The position numbers and the translations under genes were made by a program. This document shows positions 1 to 6,452 of a DNA stretch of 13,590 bases, piece by piece (the stretch's first letter is position 1; every line of letters begins with the position of its first letter). The DNA comes from Cyclobacteriaceae bacterium (lineage in GTDB: Bacteria > Bacteroidota > Bacteroidia > Cytophagales > Cyclobacteriaceae). The notes below the pieces were generated by a model that saw only the letters and a program-made list of their open reading frames with translations, made no database searches and was not told the origin of the DNA. The stretch spans positions 1 through 13,590 of the forward strand of contig JALWRJ010000423.1 of the NCBI GenBank assembly GCA_026994125.1, written 5' to 3'.

Positions 1-302
1 GTGTTGGAATCTACCTTAATATCCTTTTTTTTGCCTAAAGCCACCGTGCACAGCAAGCTGTGTTTGCTCTTTTTTACATGGGCTATTCCTTTAATCATAA
101 ACTGTTGCTCGCCAAATTTAATACTGGCCGAATCTACACTGTTTATGGAGCTCTTAGTCATCGATAAATAGTGCAGGCTATCTAAAATATTGGTTTTCCC
201 GGCTCCATTATGGCCTACAAAGCAGTTTATGCCTTCAAATAACTCAATATCCAGGGTATCAAAGTTTTTAAAATTGTATAATGAAAGCTCTTTATAAACC
301 AT
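1..302 (-). CDS. recF: DNA replication/repair protein RecF, N-terminal part (runs off window)
   Basis: Reading the minus strand from the ATG at 302 gives 100 codons with no stop before the window edge. The protein starts MVYKELSLYNFKNFDTLDIE, the usual RecF opening, and has a Walker A motif GHNGAGKT at residues 30-37, followed by NILDSLHYLSMTKS, a stretch typical of RecF rather than of other SMC-like ATPases. RecF is a cytoplasmic ATPase that works with RecO and RecR to load RecA at single-strand gaps. The Walker B and signature motifs would lie beyond the left edge, so intactness cannot be judged. The gene diverges from pdhA across a 93-base gap and has a good Bacteroidota-type promoter at 378-409. 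The family call is firm from the N-terminus alone. Confidence 0.93.
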   Translation of the reverse strand, partial: MVYKELSLYNFKNFDTLDIELFEGINCFVGHNGAGKTNILDSLHYLSMTKSSINSVDSASIKFGEQQFMIKGIAHVKKSKHSLLCTVALGKKKDIKVDSN

Positions 303-329
303 AGAAGAAATAAATATTTTGGGCCTGAG

Positions 330-360
330 TTTATTAAAACAGTTGTATTAGTTAACTTCG
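330..360 (+). promoter_or_regulatory. Possible pdhA promoter (weak match)
   Basis: TTTA at 330-333, a 19-base spacer and TAACTTCG at 353-360 resemble the Bacteroidota -33/-7 pattern with one mismatch in each element. The sequence right after (CACG) resembles the TAnnTTTGcacc context. A start near 366 would leave a leader of about 30 bases. It would lie just inside the opposing recF promoter. Confidence 0.35.
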
Positions 361-377
361 CACGTTCGAATAACAAC

Positions 378-409
378 CAAAGGTACCCAGCAAAAATGGC
401 AACATCAAA
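378..409 (-). promoter_or_regulatory. Predicted promoter of recF
   Basis: On the minus strand there is TTTG (406-409), a 20-base spacer, then TACCTTTG (378-385). This is an exact match to the Bacteroidota housekeeping promoter (TTTG, 19-21 bases, TAnnTTTG). Transcription would start near 370-374, giving a leader of about 70 bases. The -33 element lies inside codons 4-5 of pdhA, so the two divergent genes share sequence. The match is seen in the sequence; activity is inferred. Confidence 0.65.
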
Positions 410-1454
410 AACAAGTAAACCCGCTAATAAACCCGCTGCTTCAACAAAAAAGAAAGCCAGCGCTAAATTAAAGTTTTCGAAGGAGCAATACATGCATTGG
501 TATGAACAAATGCTGTTTATGCGCAGGTTCGAAGAAAAAGCCGGGCAATTGTATGGCCAACAAAAAATTAAAGGGTTTTGCCATTTATACATTGGGCAGG
601 AAGCCTGTGTGGCCGGAGCTGTTTCGGCTTTAAAAGAAGGAGATAAACATATAACAGCATATCGTGACCACGCCCACCCCATAGCGCTGGGTAGCGACCC
701 TAAAAAAATTATGGCCGAGCTTTTTGCTAAAGAAACTGGTATTAGCCGAGGCAAAGGGGGCTCTATGCACATGTTTGATAAAGCGCATCATTTTTATGGG
801 GGCCATGGCATTGTAGGGGGCCAGGTACCCTTAGGTGCCGGCATTGCTTTTGCCGAAAAATATAAGGGTAACGATAATATAAGCATTACTTACTTAGGCG
901 ATGGTGCAGCACGCCAGGGGGCTTTTCACGAGGCACTAAACCTGGCCATGACCATGAAACTGCCTGCCCTGTTTATCATCGAAAACAATGGCTATGCCAT
1001 GGGAACATCGGTGGCTCGCACCTCTAATGTTACCGATTTGGCCGAGCTGGGCAGAGCCTACGAAATGCCTTCCATTATAGTGGATGCCATGAATGTTGAA
1101 AACGTACACATGGCCGTAGCCGAGGCAGCCGAGCGAGCCCGCAAAGGCGATGGCCCCACCCTGATGGAGTTTAAAACCTACCGATACAAAGGGCACTCTA
1201 TGTCAGACCCCGCCAAGTACCGCACCAAAGAAGAGCTGGAAGCTTACAAAAAGCTCGATCCTATTGAACAGGTTAAACAAATATTACTAAAAAATAAGTT
1301 TGCCACTGAAGATGAACTATCTGCCCTGGATAAATCGCTTAAAGAAAAAGTGATGGAAACAGTTAAGTTTGCCGAAGAATCGAGCTTCCCCGACCCTTCG
1401 CAAGCATTTGAAAATGTGTATGTTCAAGAAGATTACCCCTTTGAAATAGGATAA
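396..1454 (+). CDS. pdhA: Pyruvate dehydrogenase E1 component, alpha subunit
   Basis: The 352-aa product is the thiamine-diphosphate-binding alpha subunit of the pyruvate dehydrogenase E1 heterotetramer, which decarboxylates pyruvate and passes the acetyl group to lipoyl-E2 in the cytoplasm. The ThDP motif runs from GDG at residues 168-170 to NN at 197-198. Other family blocks visible are YRDHAHPIALG, GKGGSMHMFD and the loop YRYKGHSMSDPAKYRT. The first 26 residues are an unusual Lys/Ala/Ser/Thr-rich tail before the conserved domain begins near KFSKEQYMHWYEQMLFMRRFEEK. The partner E1 beta (pdhB) and E2 are not in this window, so the complex must be completed by genes elsewhere. The TPR gene follows after 43 bases and probably shares the transcript. 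A branched-chain or acetoin E1 alpha is the alternative, but the motifs fit PdhA best. Confidence 0.93.
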   Translation: MATSKTSKPANKPAASTKKKASAKLKFSKEQYMHWYEQMLFMRRFEEKAGQLYGQQKIKGFCHLYIGQEACVAGAVSALKEGDKHITAYRDHAHPIALGSDPKKIMAELFAKETGISRGKGGSMHMFDKAHHFYGGHGIVGGQVPLGAGIAFAEKYKGNDNISITYLGDGAARQGAFHEALNLAMTMKLPALFIIENNGYAMGTSVARTSNVTDLAELGRAYEMPSIIVDAMNVENVHMAVAEAAERARKGDGPTLMEFKTYRYKGHSMSDPAKYRTKEELEAYKKLDPIEQVKQILLKNKFATEDELSALDKSLKEKVMETVKFAEESSFPDPSQAFENVYVQEDYPFEIG

Positions 1455-1497
1455 AGTTATCTGAAAGTGGTATTATTGCGACCGAAAATTTAAGAGC

Positions 1498-2190
1498 ATG
1501 GCTAAAAAAGGAAAAAAACAAGCTGAGAGCGCACTGGAAAGTGCAGAAGTGCTGGCCGAACAATTAACTAAGTCAGAACAATTTTTAGAAGACCACAAAG
1601 TGGCCGTATTTTCTATTGCAGGTTTAATTGCCGTATTATTAGCCGGTTATTTTGGTTATAAATACTATATCGATAACCAAAACTCACTGGCACAAGACGA
1701 AATGTTTCAGGCCGTATATTATTTTGAACAAGACAGCCTGGATTTAGCCTTAAATGGCGATGGCAATTATTATGGGTTTTTAGATATTATAGAAAATTAC
1801 GGAGCTACCCAGGCCGGCAACCTGGCTAATTTTTATGTGGGTTCCATTTACATGAAAAAAGGAACCTACGATTCGGCCATTCCCTTTTTGCAGGATTTTA
1901 GCAGCAAAGATTACGTAATGCAAGCCCAGGCTTATAGCTTGTTAGGCGATGCATATATGCAAAAAGAAATGTTTGCCGAGGCAGCAGATTTTTACCATAA
2001 AGCTGCTACCTACGAACCCAACGAGTATTTTACTCCTGTATATTTGTTAAAGGCCGGGTTGGCCTACGAAAAACTCGAAGATTTTGCTACTGCAGCTAAA
2101 CAATACGAAACCATTGTTACTGAGTTTGCTAAATCGAACGAGGTAGATAAGGCTAAAAAATATAAGGCACGATTGCAGTCAAAATCCTAA
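1498..2190 (+). CDS. Membrane-anchored TPR protein, YfgM-like
   Basis: The 230-aa product has a short Lys-rich cytoplasmic start (AKKGKKQ), an amphipathic stretch, one transmembrane helix at about residues 35-54 (VAVFSIAGLIAVLLAGYFGY) and a periplasmic C-terminal part made of TPR-like helix pairs, for example ANFYVGSIYMKKGTYDSAIPFL, AYSLLGDAYMQKEMFAEAADFYHKA and LKAGLAYEKLEDFATAAKQYETI. This topology is that of YfgM, which in E. coli binds the Sec translocon and the chaperone PpiD. Homology to YfgM is inferred from architecture only. In my knowledge of Bacteroidota, a TPR protein of this kind commonly precedes ribH. It is probably co-transcribed with pdhA, and transcription is expected to stop at the hairpin at 2212-2243. 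Confidence 0.85.
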   Translation: MAKKGKKQAESALESAEVLAEQLTKSEQFLEDHKVAVFSIAGLIAVLLAGYFGYKYYIDNQNSLAQDEMFQAVYYFEQDSLDLALNGDGNYYGFLDIIENYGATQAGNLANFYVGSIYMKKGTYDSAIPFLQDFSSKDYVMQAQAYSLLGDAYMQKEMFAEAADFYHKAATYEPNEYFTPVYLLKAGLAYEKLEDFATAAKQYETIVTEFAKSNEVDKAKKYKARLQSKS

Positions 2191-2211
2191 ACTAAAAACA
2201 TTAATTGTAAC

Positions 2212-2243
2212 AGGGGTAGGATTTAATTATCTTACCCCTTTTT
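2212..2243 (+). terminator. Intrinsic terminator after the pdhA-TPR pair
   Basis: A 9-bp stem (AGGGGTAGG at 2212-2220 with CTTACCCCT at 2231-2239, one G-T pair) closes a 10-base loop and is followed by a run of T through 2243. It lies 21 bases after the TPR stop codon. The T-run merges with the -7-like element in front of ribH. Confidence 0.85.
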
Positions 2244-2250
2244 AATTTTG
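2243..2250 (+). promoter_or_regulatory. Predicted -7 element of ribH
   Basis: TAATTTTG matches TAnnTTTG exactly and lies 5 bases before the ribH ATG, so the transcript would start at or within a few bases of the start codon. No TTTG sits at the expected distance upstream, where the terminator stem is, so the -33 half is missing or degenerate. Confidence 0.45.
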
Positions 2251-2255
2251 TACCT

Positions 2256-2732
2256 ATGGCAACTAATTTAAAAAATTTAAGCGAGCACACCTCCCGTAAT
2301 ACCGGAGGAATGCAGGATAAAAAAGTAGGCATTGTGGTATCGGAATGGAACGACCAAATTACCGATGCACTTTTAGAAGGTGCGCTGGAAACCTTGCAGG
2401 CACAAGGTGCCTTGCGCAAAAATATATACATACACTATGTGCCCGGCAGTTTTGAGCTTTCATTGGGAGCCCAATGGTTAGCACAGCAAAACGAGGTAGA
2501 TGCCGTTATTGCCCTGGGCTGTGTAATCCAGGGCGAAACCAAACATTTCGATTTTATATGCAGTGCTGTGGCGAATGGCATTACCCAAGTGGGGCTTTCG
2601 TACAATAAGCCGGTGGTATTTGGCGTGCTTACCACCAATACTTTACAGCAAGCCCTCGACCGAGCCGGAGGAAAGCATGGCAATAAAGGTGAAGAAGCTG
2701 CCATTACTGCTGTAAAAATGTTACAGTTTTAG
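2256..2732 (+). CDS. ribH: 6,7-dimethyl-8-ribityllumazine synthase
   Basis: The 158-aa product condenses 5-amino-6-ribitylamino-uracil with 3,4-dihydroxy-2-butanone 4-phosphate to give lumazine, the penultimate step to riboflavin; the family forms 60-mer or pentamer shells. All signature blocks are present: VSEWN (residues 28-32), PGSFELSLGAQWLA (63-76), ALGCVIQGETKHFDFI (86-101, with the catalytic His at 97) and FGVLTTNTLQQALDRAGGKHGNKGEEAA (122-148). The start MATNLKNLSEHTSRNTGG fits the N-terminal tail common in Bacteroidota homologues. The length is typical. No other rib gene is adjacent and no FMN riboswitch fits in the 65-base upstream gap. It is followed after 35 bases by the aspartate kinase, probably on the same transcript. 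Confidence 0.97.
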   Translation: MATNLKNLSEHTSRNTGGMQDKKVGIVVSEWNDQITDALLEGALETLQAQGALRKNIYIHYVPGSFELSLGAQWLAQQNEVDAVIALGCVIQGETKHFDFICSAVANGITQVGLSYNKPVVFGVLTTNTLQQALDRAGGKHGNKGEEAAITAVKMLQF

Positions 2733-2767
2733 CCTGGTGCTTATCATTTTTTTAAACACTTAGTTTT

Positions 2768-4087
2768 ATGCTTATTTTAAAATTTGGAGGCACCTCTGTA
2801 GGCAGCCCCCAACGAATGCAGCAAGTAGCTTCGCTTATTACGGCTATCAACCAACCTAAAATAGTGGTGCTATCCGCAGTAGCCGGTACTACCAATGCCT
2901 TAGTGCAATTGGGCAAACTGTTGCTTGCGAAGCAAACCGAAGAGGCAGCGGAGCATATCGACAAACTGGAACAGCACTACCAGGCATTTATTGATAACTT
3001 GCTTACACAATCAAAGCCCCGGCAACAAGCGCAGCAGGTGCTTACACACAGTATTAGCCTAATGCGCAACTACCTGGGCTACCCTTTTGGGCGCTCTAAA
3101 AACAACGAACTGCTGGCGCAAGGCGAGTTGCTTTCTACCCAATTATTCTCCCTTTTTTTAACCGAAAACAAGATTGATAACACGTTGCTTTCGGCCCTCG
3201 ATTTTATGCACTTAACCCCTTCAGGCGAACCCGATGTGCAGGATATAAAGCAAAAACTAACCCCCATGCTACGTGCACCCCGCCCGGGCACCATCTATAT
3301 TACACAAGGCTTTATTTGCCTTAATAGCCAGGGCGATATTGATAACCTTAAACGAGGAGGTAGCGATTACACCGCATCGCTTATTGGGGCGGCCGTTCAA
3401 GCCAACGAAATTCAAATTTGGACAGATATTGACGGAATGCACAATAACGACCCACGGTTGGTAAAGGCTACCAAGCCCATCGAGCACCTTTCGTTTGATG
3501 AGGCCGCAGAGCTGGCTTATTTTGGTGCTAAAATTTTGCACCCGGCCACCATATTACCTGCGCAGGTAGCCGGAGTACCCGTACGGCTTAAAAACACCTT
3601 GCAGCCGGAGGCTCCGGGCACCCTCATAAATAAAGATGCCTCACACACGCAAGTAAAAGCAGTAGCGGCTAAAGATGGCATTACAGCCATTAAAATTAAG
3701 TCTTCGCGCATGTTGTTGGCGCATGGTTTCCTGCTTAAAATCTTTCAGATATTCGACTATTACAAAACGGCTATCGATATGGTAACTACTTCAGAAATTG
3801 CTGTTTCGTTAACCATTGATGACACCACCCACCTAACCAATATAGTAGAAGAACTGCAAGCCCTGGGGCAGGTGGAGGTTGATAAAAACCAAAGCATAAT
3901 TTGCCTGGTGGGCAATCAAATTTTAAAAAACCAACAGGTGTTGCAACAACTATTTAAATCGATGGAGCAAACTCCTCTACGAATGGTTTCGCTGGGGGGC
4001 AGTAAAAACAATATTTCGTTGTTGGTGCCCTCTCAACAAAAGCAAGTTGCTATGGCATCTATTAATAAAGGCGTATTTGGACTGTAG
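2768..4087 (+). CDS. lysC: Aspartate kinase, monofunctional
   Basis: The 439-aa product phosphorylates L-aspartate, the first step toward lysine, threonine, methionine and diaminopimelate. The kinase domain opens with KFGGTSVG (residues 5-12), has NNELLAQGELLS in its substrate region and RGGSDYTAS around residue 200 followed by IWTDIDGMHNNDPRLV, as in class I aspartokinases. The C-terminal part (from about residue 300) looks like paired ACT domains, with SSRMLLAHGFLLKIFQIF and VTTSEIAVSLTID, so feedback inhibition by lysine or threonine is likely but the effector cannot be read. There is no homoserine dehydrogenase domain, so this is not the fused ThrA form. The gene converges on the antiporter gene with 43 bases between stop codons. 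The symbol is by function; which isozyme it is remains uncertain. Confidence 0.93.
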   Translation: MLILKFGGTSVGSPQRMQQVASLITAINQPKIVVLSAVAGTTNALVQLGKLLLAKQTEEAAEHIDKLEQHYQAFIDNLLTQSKPRQQAQQVLTHSISLMRNYLGYPFGRSKNNELLAQGELLSTQLFSLFLTENKIDNTLLSALDFMHLTPSGEPDVQDIKQKLTPMLRAPRPGTIYITQGFICLNSQGDIDNLKRGGSDYTASLIGAAVQANEIQIWTDIDGMHNNDPRLVKATKPIEHLSFDEAAELAYFGAKILHPATILPAQVAGVPVRLKNTLQPEAPGTLINKDASHTQVKAVAAKDGITAIKIKSSRMLLAHGFLLKIFQIFDYYKTAIDMVTTSEIAVSLTIDDTTHLTNIVEELQALGQVEVDKNQSIICLVGNQILKNQQVLQQLFKSMEQTPLRMVSLGGSKNNISLLVPSQQKQVAMASINKGVFGL

Positions 4088-4108
4088 GTGCTTCGTGTTT
4101 TTGCTGAG

Positions 4109-4137
4109 CTTTAACCCCCGGCAGCAAGGGTTACAAG
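4109..4137. repeat. Inverted repeat between convergent genes
   Basis: TAACCC (4112-4117) pairs with GGGTTA (4128-4133) around a 10-base loop, and CTT/AAG extends the stem past one bulged base. It spans the stop codon of the minus-strand antiporter gene. No T-run follows on either strand, so it is not a canonical terminator, but it could limit read-through or protect 3' ends of the two converging transcripts. Confidence 0.4.
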
Positions 4138-5633
4138 TAAAAAAATATTAACCAAACTGCTATAAAAATAGGAAGCAAAATAGGAATAGAAAACCTAATG
4201 ATGTATCCAAAAAAGGAAGGCATTTTTATACCTAATTGTTCGGCTATTGATTTTACCATAAAATTTGGACCATTGCCAATGTAGGTCATGGCACCAAAAA
4301 ACACAGCTGCTACCGAAATAGATTGCAACAGTAAAATACTATCGTGGAAACCACCCGCAGCAAAATTTCTAACCTCGGCAATGCTGTTTATATTAGCGCC
4401 ATCAGCAGCCATGGCAGCCGCTAAAAAGTTAAGGTATGTGGGTGCGTTATCTAAAATTCCGGACAGCAAGCCTGTACCCCAATATAAGGTATTATGGGTT
4501 ATTAAAGCCGCTCCTTCAGGCGATTGAGCAAAATTACCCACCATTTCAAGGGCGGGCATCATCGTGCCAAAAATACCAATAAATATAAAGGCTACTTCGC
4601 GTATAGGCTCAAAGCTAAAGTCGTTCTTTTTAAGCAAATCCTTATTGGCCATTTTGTACGAAAGCCCGGCTACGCTTAGCATAATAAGCTCGCGTAAAAA
4701 CGAAAATTTTTGCCCGTCATAATGAATAGCCGGCACCCAGTCAATTACATTCGGGTCTAAAAATACAGCACCTACTATAATGGCCAGCCAGGCAAAATTA
4801 ATGCCCCCATTTATACATACCTTACCCGATTTAGGCTCATCAATACCTTGGCGCTTGTTGCGTACATCAAAAATATAAAACACAATAAGCAGCACCACAA
4901 TGGCAAATGCCCACGAAGGCGAGTTATGAATAAGCGTCCATTCAAATGGAACACCTTTTAAAAAACCCAAAAACAACGGAGGATCGCCAATAGGTGTTAG
5001 CGAACCACCAATATTACTTACAATAAATATAAAAAAGATGATGTGGTACGCCTGTATGCGGCCTTTATTTAATCGTAAAAACGGGCGGATGAGTAGCATG
5101 GAAGCTCCCGTAGTACCAATAATATTAGCAATTATGGCTCCGGTAAGCAGCACCGCTACATTGGTAAGTGGGGTCGATTTTTTATCAACACTTATCATAA
5201 TACTACCCGAGGCAATAAAAAGCCCGGTAAGCAACGATATAAACTGAACATACTCGAAAAAGGCATGTACCGGCCCATGTACATTGTGTAGCCCAAACAA
5301 ATAATACAACACTACAATACTGGCCAGCCCAATGGCAATTTTAGGGTAATGATGGTGCCAGAAATGTTCAAAAAATAAGGGGCCGGTGGCAATCATGGCC
5401 AATAGCAAAATAAAGGGAATTACCAACCAGCCTGCCGCCTCTCCGTGTTCTCCTGCAGCATGTTCTTCACTGGTTAGTTCGGCATGGGTTTCTTTTTCAT
5501 GCACTTGTACTACGGTGGTGTCGTGAGGTGCCGGGCTGGCATACACATATCCGCTGGCAGAAAAAAAGAGGACTAAACTAAGCCCTGCTGCATGTGCAAA
5601 ATTCTTAAAAAAATGATAATACGTTGAAAACAT
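4131..5633 (-). CDS. Sodium:proton antiporter, NhaD/CitMHS-type
   Basis: The 500-aa product is a polytopic inner-membrane protein with roughly a dozen hydrophobic segments. It begins with a signal-like helix (about residues 15-32, ending VYAS), then a short acidic and histidine-rich stretch with His at 37, 45, 50, 58 and 63, before the first transporter helix. Conserved transporter blocks include IIANIIGTTGASMLLIRPFL and SNIGGSLTPIGDPPLFLGFL, which I associate with the NhaD branch of the ion transporter superfamily; Bacteroidota members are usually named sodium:proton antiporter and related to putative citrate transporters. A role in Na+ extrusion or pH homeostasis is inferred from the family; the true substrate is not provable here. 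It is the only complete minus-strand gene in the window and is transcribed alone. Confidence 0.85.
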   Translation of the reverse strand: MFSTYYHFFKNFAHAAGLSLVLFFSASGYVYASPAPHDTTVVQVHEKETHAELTSEEHAAGEHGEAAGWLVIPFILLLAMIATGPLFFEHFWHHHYPKIAIGLASIVVLYYLFGLHNVHGPVHAFFEYVQFISLLTGLFIASGSIMISVDKKSTPLTNVAVLLTGAIIANIIGTTGASMLLIRPFLRLNKGRIQAYHIIFFIFIVSNIGGSLTPIGDPPLFLGFLKGVPFEWTLIHNSPSWAFAIVVLLIVFYIFDVRNKRQGIDEPKSGKVCINGGINFAWLAIIVGAVFLDPNVIDWVPAIHYDGQKFSFLRELIMLSVAGLSYKMANKDLLKKNDFSFEPIREVAFIFIGIFGTMMPALEMVGNFAQSPEGAALITHNTLYWGTGLLSGILDNAPTYLNFLAAAMAADGANINSIAEVRNFAAGGFHDSILLLQSISVAAVFFGAMTYIGNGPNFMVKSIAEQLGIKMPSFFGYIIRFSIPILLPIFIAVWLIFFYL

Positions 5634-5638
5634 AAGCC

Positions 5639-5667
5639 TAAAACTATGAAATTATTTTGTTAACAAA
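5639..5667 (-). promoter_or_regulatory. Possible promoter of the antiporter gene
   Basis: On the minus strand TTTG (5664-5667) is followed after 17 bases by TAGTTTTA (5639-5646), one mismatch from TAnnTTTG. The spacer is at the short end of what is accepted, and the -7 element would lie only 5 bases before the ATG. Confidence 0.3.
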
Positions 5668-5712
5668 TCCTCAATAATTAAAAATTCTTCCTCCATTTGA
5701 TTTTGCGCTCCA

Positions 5713-5720
5713 TATTTTTG
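5713..5720 (+). promoter_or_regulatory. Predicted -7 element of coaX
   Basis: TATTTTTG matches TAnnTTTG exactly and would start transcription about 20 bases before the coaX ATG at 5748. No TTTG lies 19-21 bases upstream, so only half of the promoter is convincing. It probably serves the whole coaX block down to the TPR gene. Confidence 0.5.
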
Positions 5721-5747
5721 GGTTTTTAGTTAGGTAATGTTTAGTAA

Positions 5748-6452
5748 ATGAATGCAGTTATTGATTTAGGTAATACTACTGCCAAGATAGGTTTGTTTTC
5801 CTTAACAAAGCCTCTTGCCATTGCTACCCTGCCGGTTAGCGACTTGGTAGATTTTGTTAAAAACCAAAAAATTGAACACGCTCTTGTTAGCAATGTTTCG
5901 CAAAGTAGTAAATTTTTAGCACAACTTAAAAAAGTACTACTACAATTAACCCTGTTTACTTACCAAACCCCCATGCCTATTACTACAAAGTACGCTACGC
6001 CCCATACGTTGGGTGTGGATAGGCTGGCTGCCTGTGTAGGTGCACGAAACTATACCAAGGGCAATGTGTTGGTAATAGATGCCGGCACGTGCATTACTTA
6101 CGATATACTTACCACACAAAACCAACACCTGGGAGGCCTCATTAGCCCGGGTATTAACATGCGCCTGAAAGCCATGCATACCTTTACCCAAAATTTACCG
6201 TTAGTAAGGGTGCAAGCCGCTCCATTAGTGGGCAACACTACCGAAAAATGTTTGCAAAGTGGTGCCGTTAACGGAATTTTTTTCGAAATCAAAGGCTTAA
6301 TTCAGCAGTTTATGCAACAATATGAAGATTTATCCATAATAATTGGCGGAGGAGATGCAGATTTTTTTGATAAAAACTTTGAATTGAACACCTTTGTGGT
6401 TCCAAATTTGGCAGTTGAAGGATTGCATGCAATTTTTAAGTATAATGAATAA
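5748..6452 (+). CDS. coaX: Type III pantothenate kinase
   Basis: The 234-aa product phosphorylates pantothenate, the first committed step of coenzyme A synthesis, in the cytoplasm. It has the ASKHA-fold motifs of the type III enzyme: DLGNTTAKIG near the start (Asp6), GVDRLAACVGA with the presumed catalytic Asp at residue 91, the phosphate loop VIDAGTCITYDI (Asp111-Ile119) and GGLISPG at 129-135. The length is slightly short but within the family range. The chosen ATG puts the first motif at residue 6, as expected. It leads a co-directional gene block and overlaps the next gene by 8 bases. Confidence 0.95.
   Translation: MNAVIDLGNTTAKIGLFSLTKPLAIATLPVSDLVDFVKNQKIEHALVSNVSQSSKFLAQLKKVLLQLTLFTYQTPMPITTKYATPHTLGVDRLAACVGARNYTKGNVLVIDAGTCITYDILTTQNQHLGGLISPGINMRLKAMHTFTQNLPLVRVQAAPLVGNTTEKCLQSGAVNGIFFEIKGLIQQFMQQYEDLSIIIGGGDADFFDKNFELNTFVVPNLAVEGLHAIFKYNE

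Noticed and set aside
227..772. 181-codon open frame on the minus strand spanning the recF-pdhA gap
   Set aside because: It overlaps both recF and pdhA in other frames, has a non-protein-like composition, and both overlapped genes have clear family motifs.
1440..1478. Promoter for the YfgM-like gene (TTTG 1440-1443, TATTATTG 1471-1478)
   Set aside because: The spacer is 27 bases and the -7 element has a mismatch; co-transcription with pdhA is simpler.
2191..2255. FMN riboswitch before ribH
   Set aside because: The gap is 65 bases and is filled by a terminator and a -7 element; there is no room for the FMN aptamer.
2290..2312. Alternative ribH start at the ATG at 2310, preceded by GGAGG that can pair with CCTCC upstream
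   Set aside because: Spacing from GGAGG to ATG is only one base, too tight for initiation, and the 18-residue tail before it is normal for Bacteroidota RibH.
3273..3464. 63-codon frame inside the aspartate kinase gene
   Set aside because: It is nested in another frame of a well-conserved catalytic region, with no independent signals.
2768..4087. Bifunctional aspartokinase-homoserine dehydrogenase (ThrA)
   Set aside because: The protein stops at 439 aa after the ACT region and a minus-strand gene follows; no dehydrogenase domain is present.
6394..6444. Longer start for the outer-membrane protein
   Set aside because: The extra 17 residues precede and disrupt a good signal peptide and lie inside coaX coding sequence.
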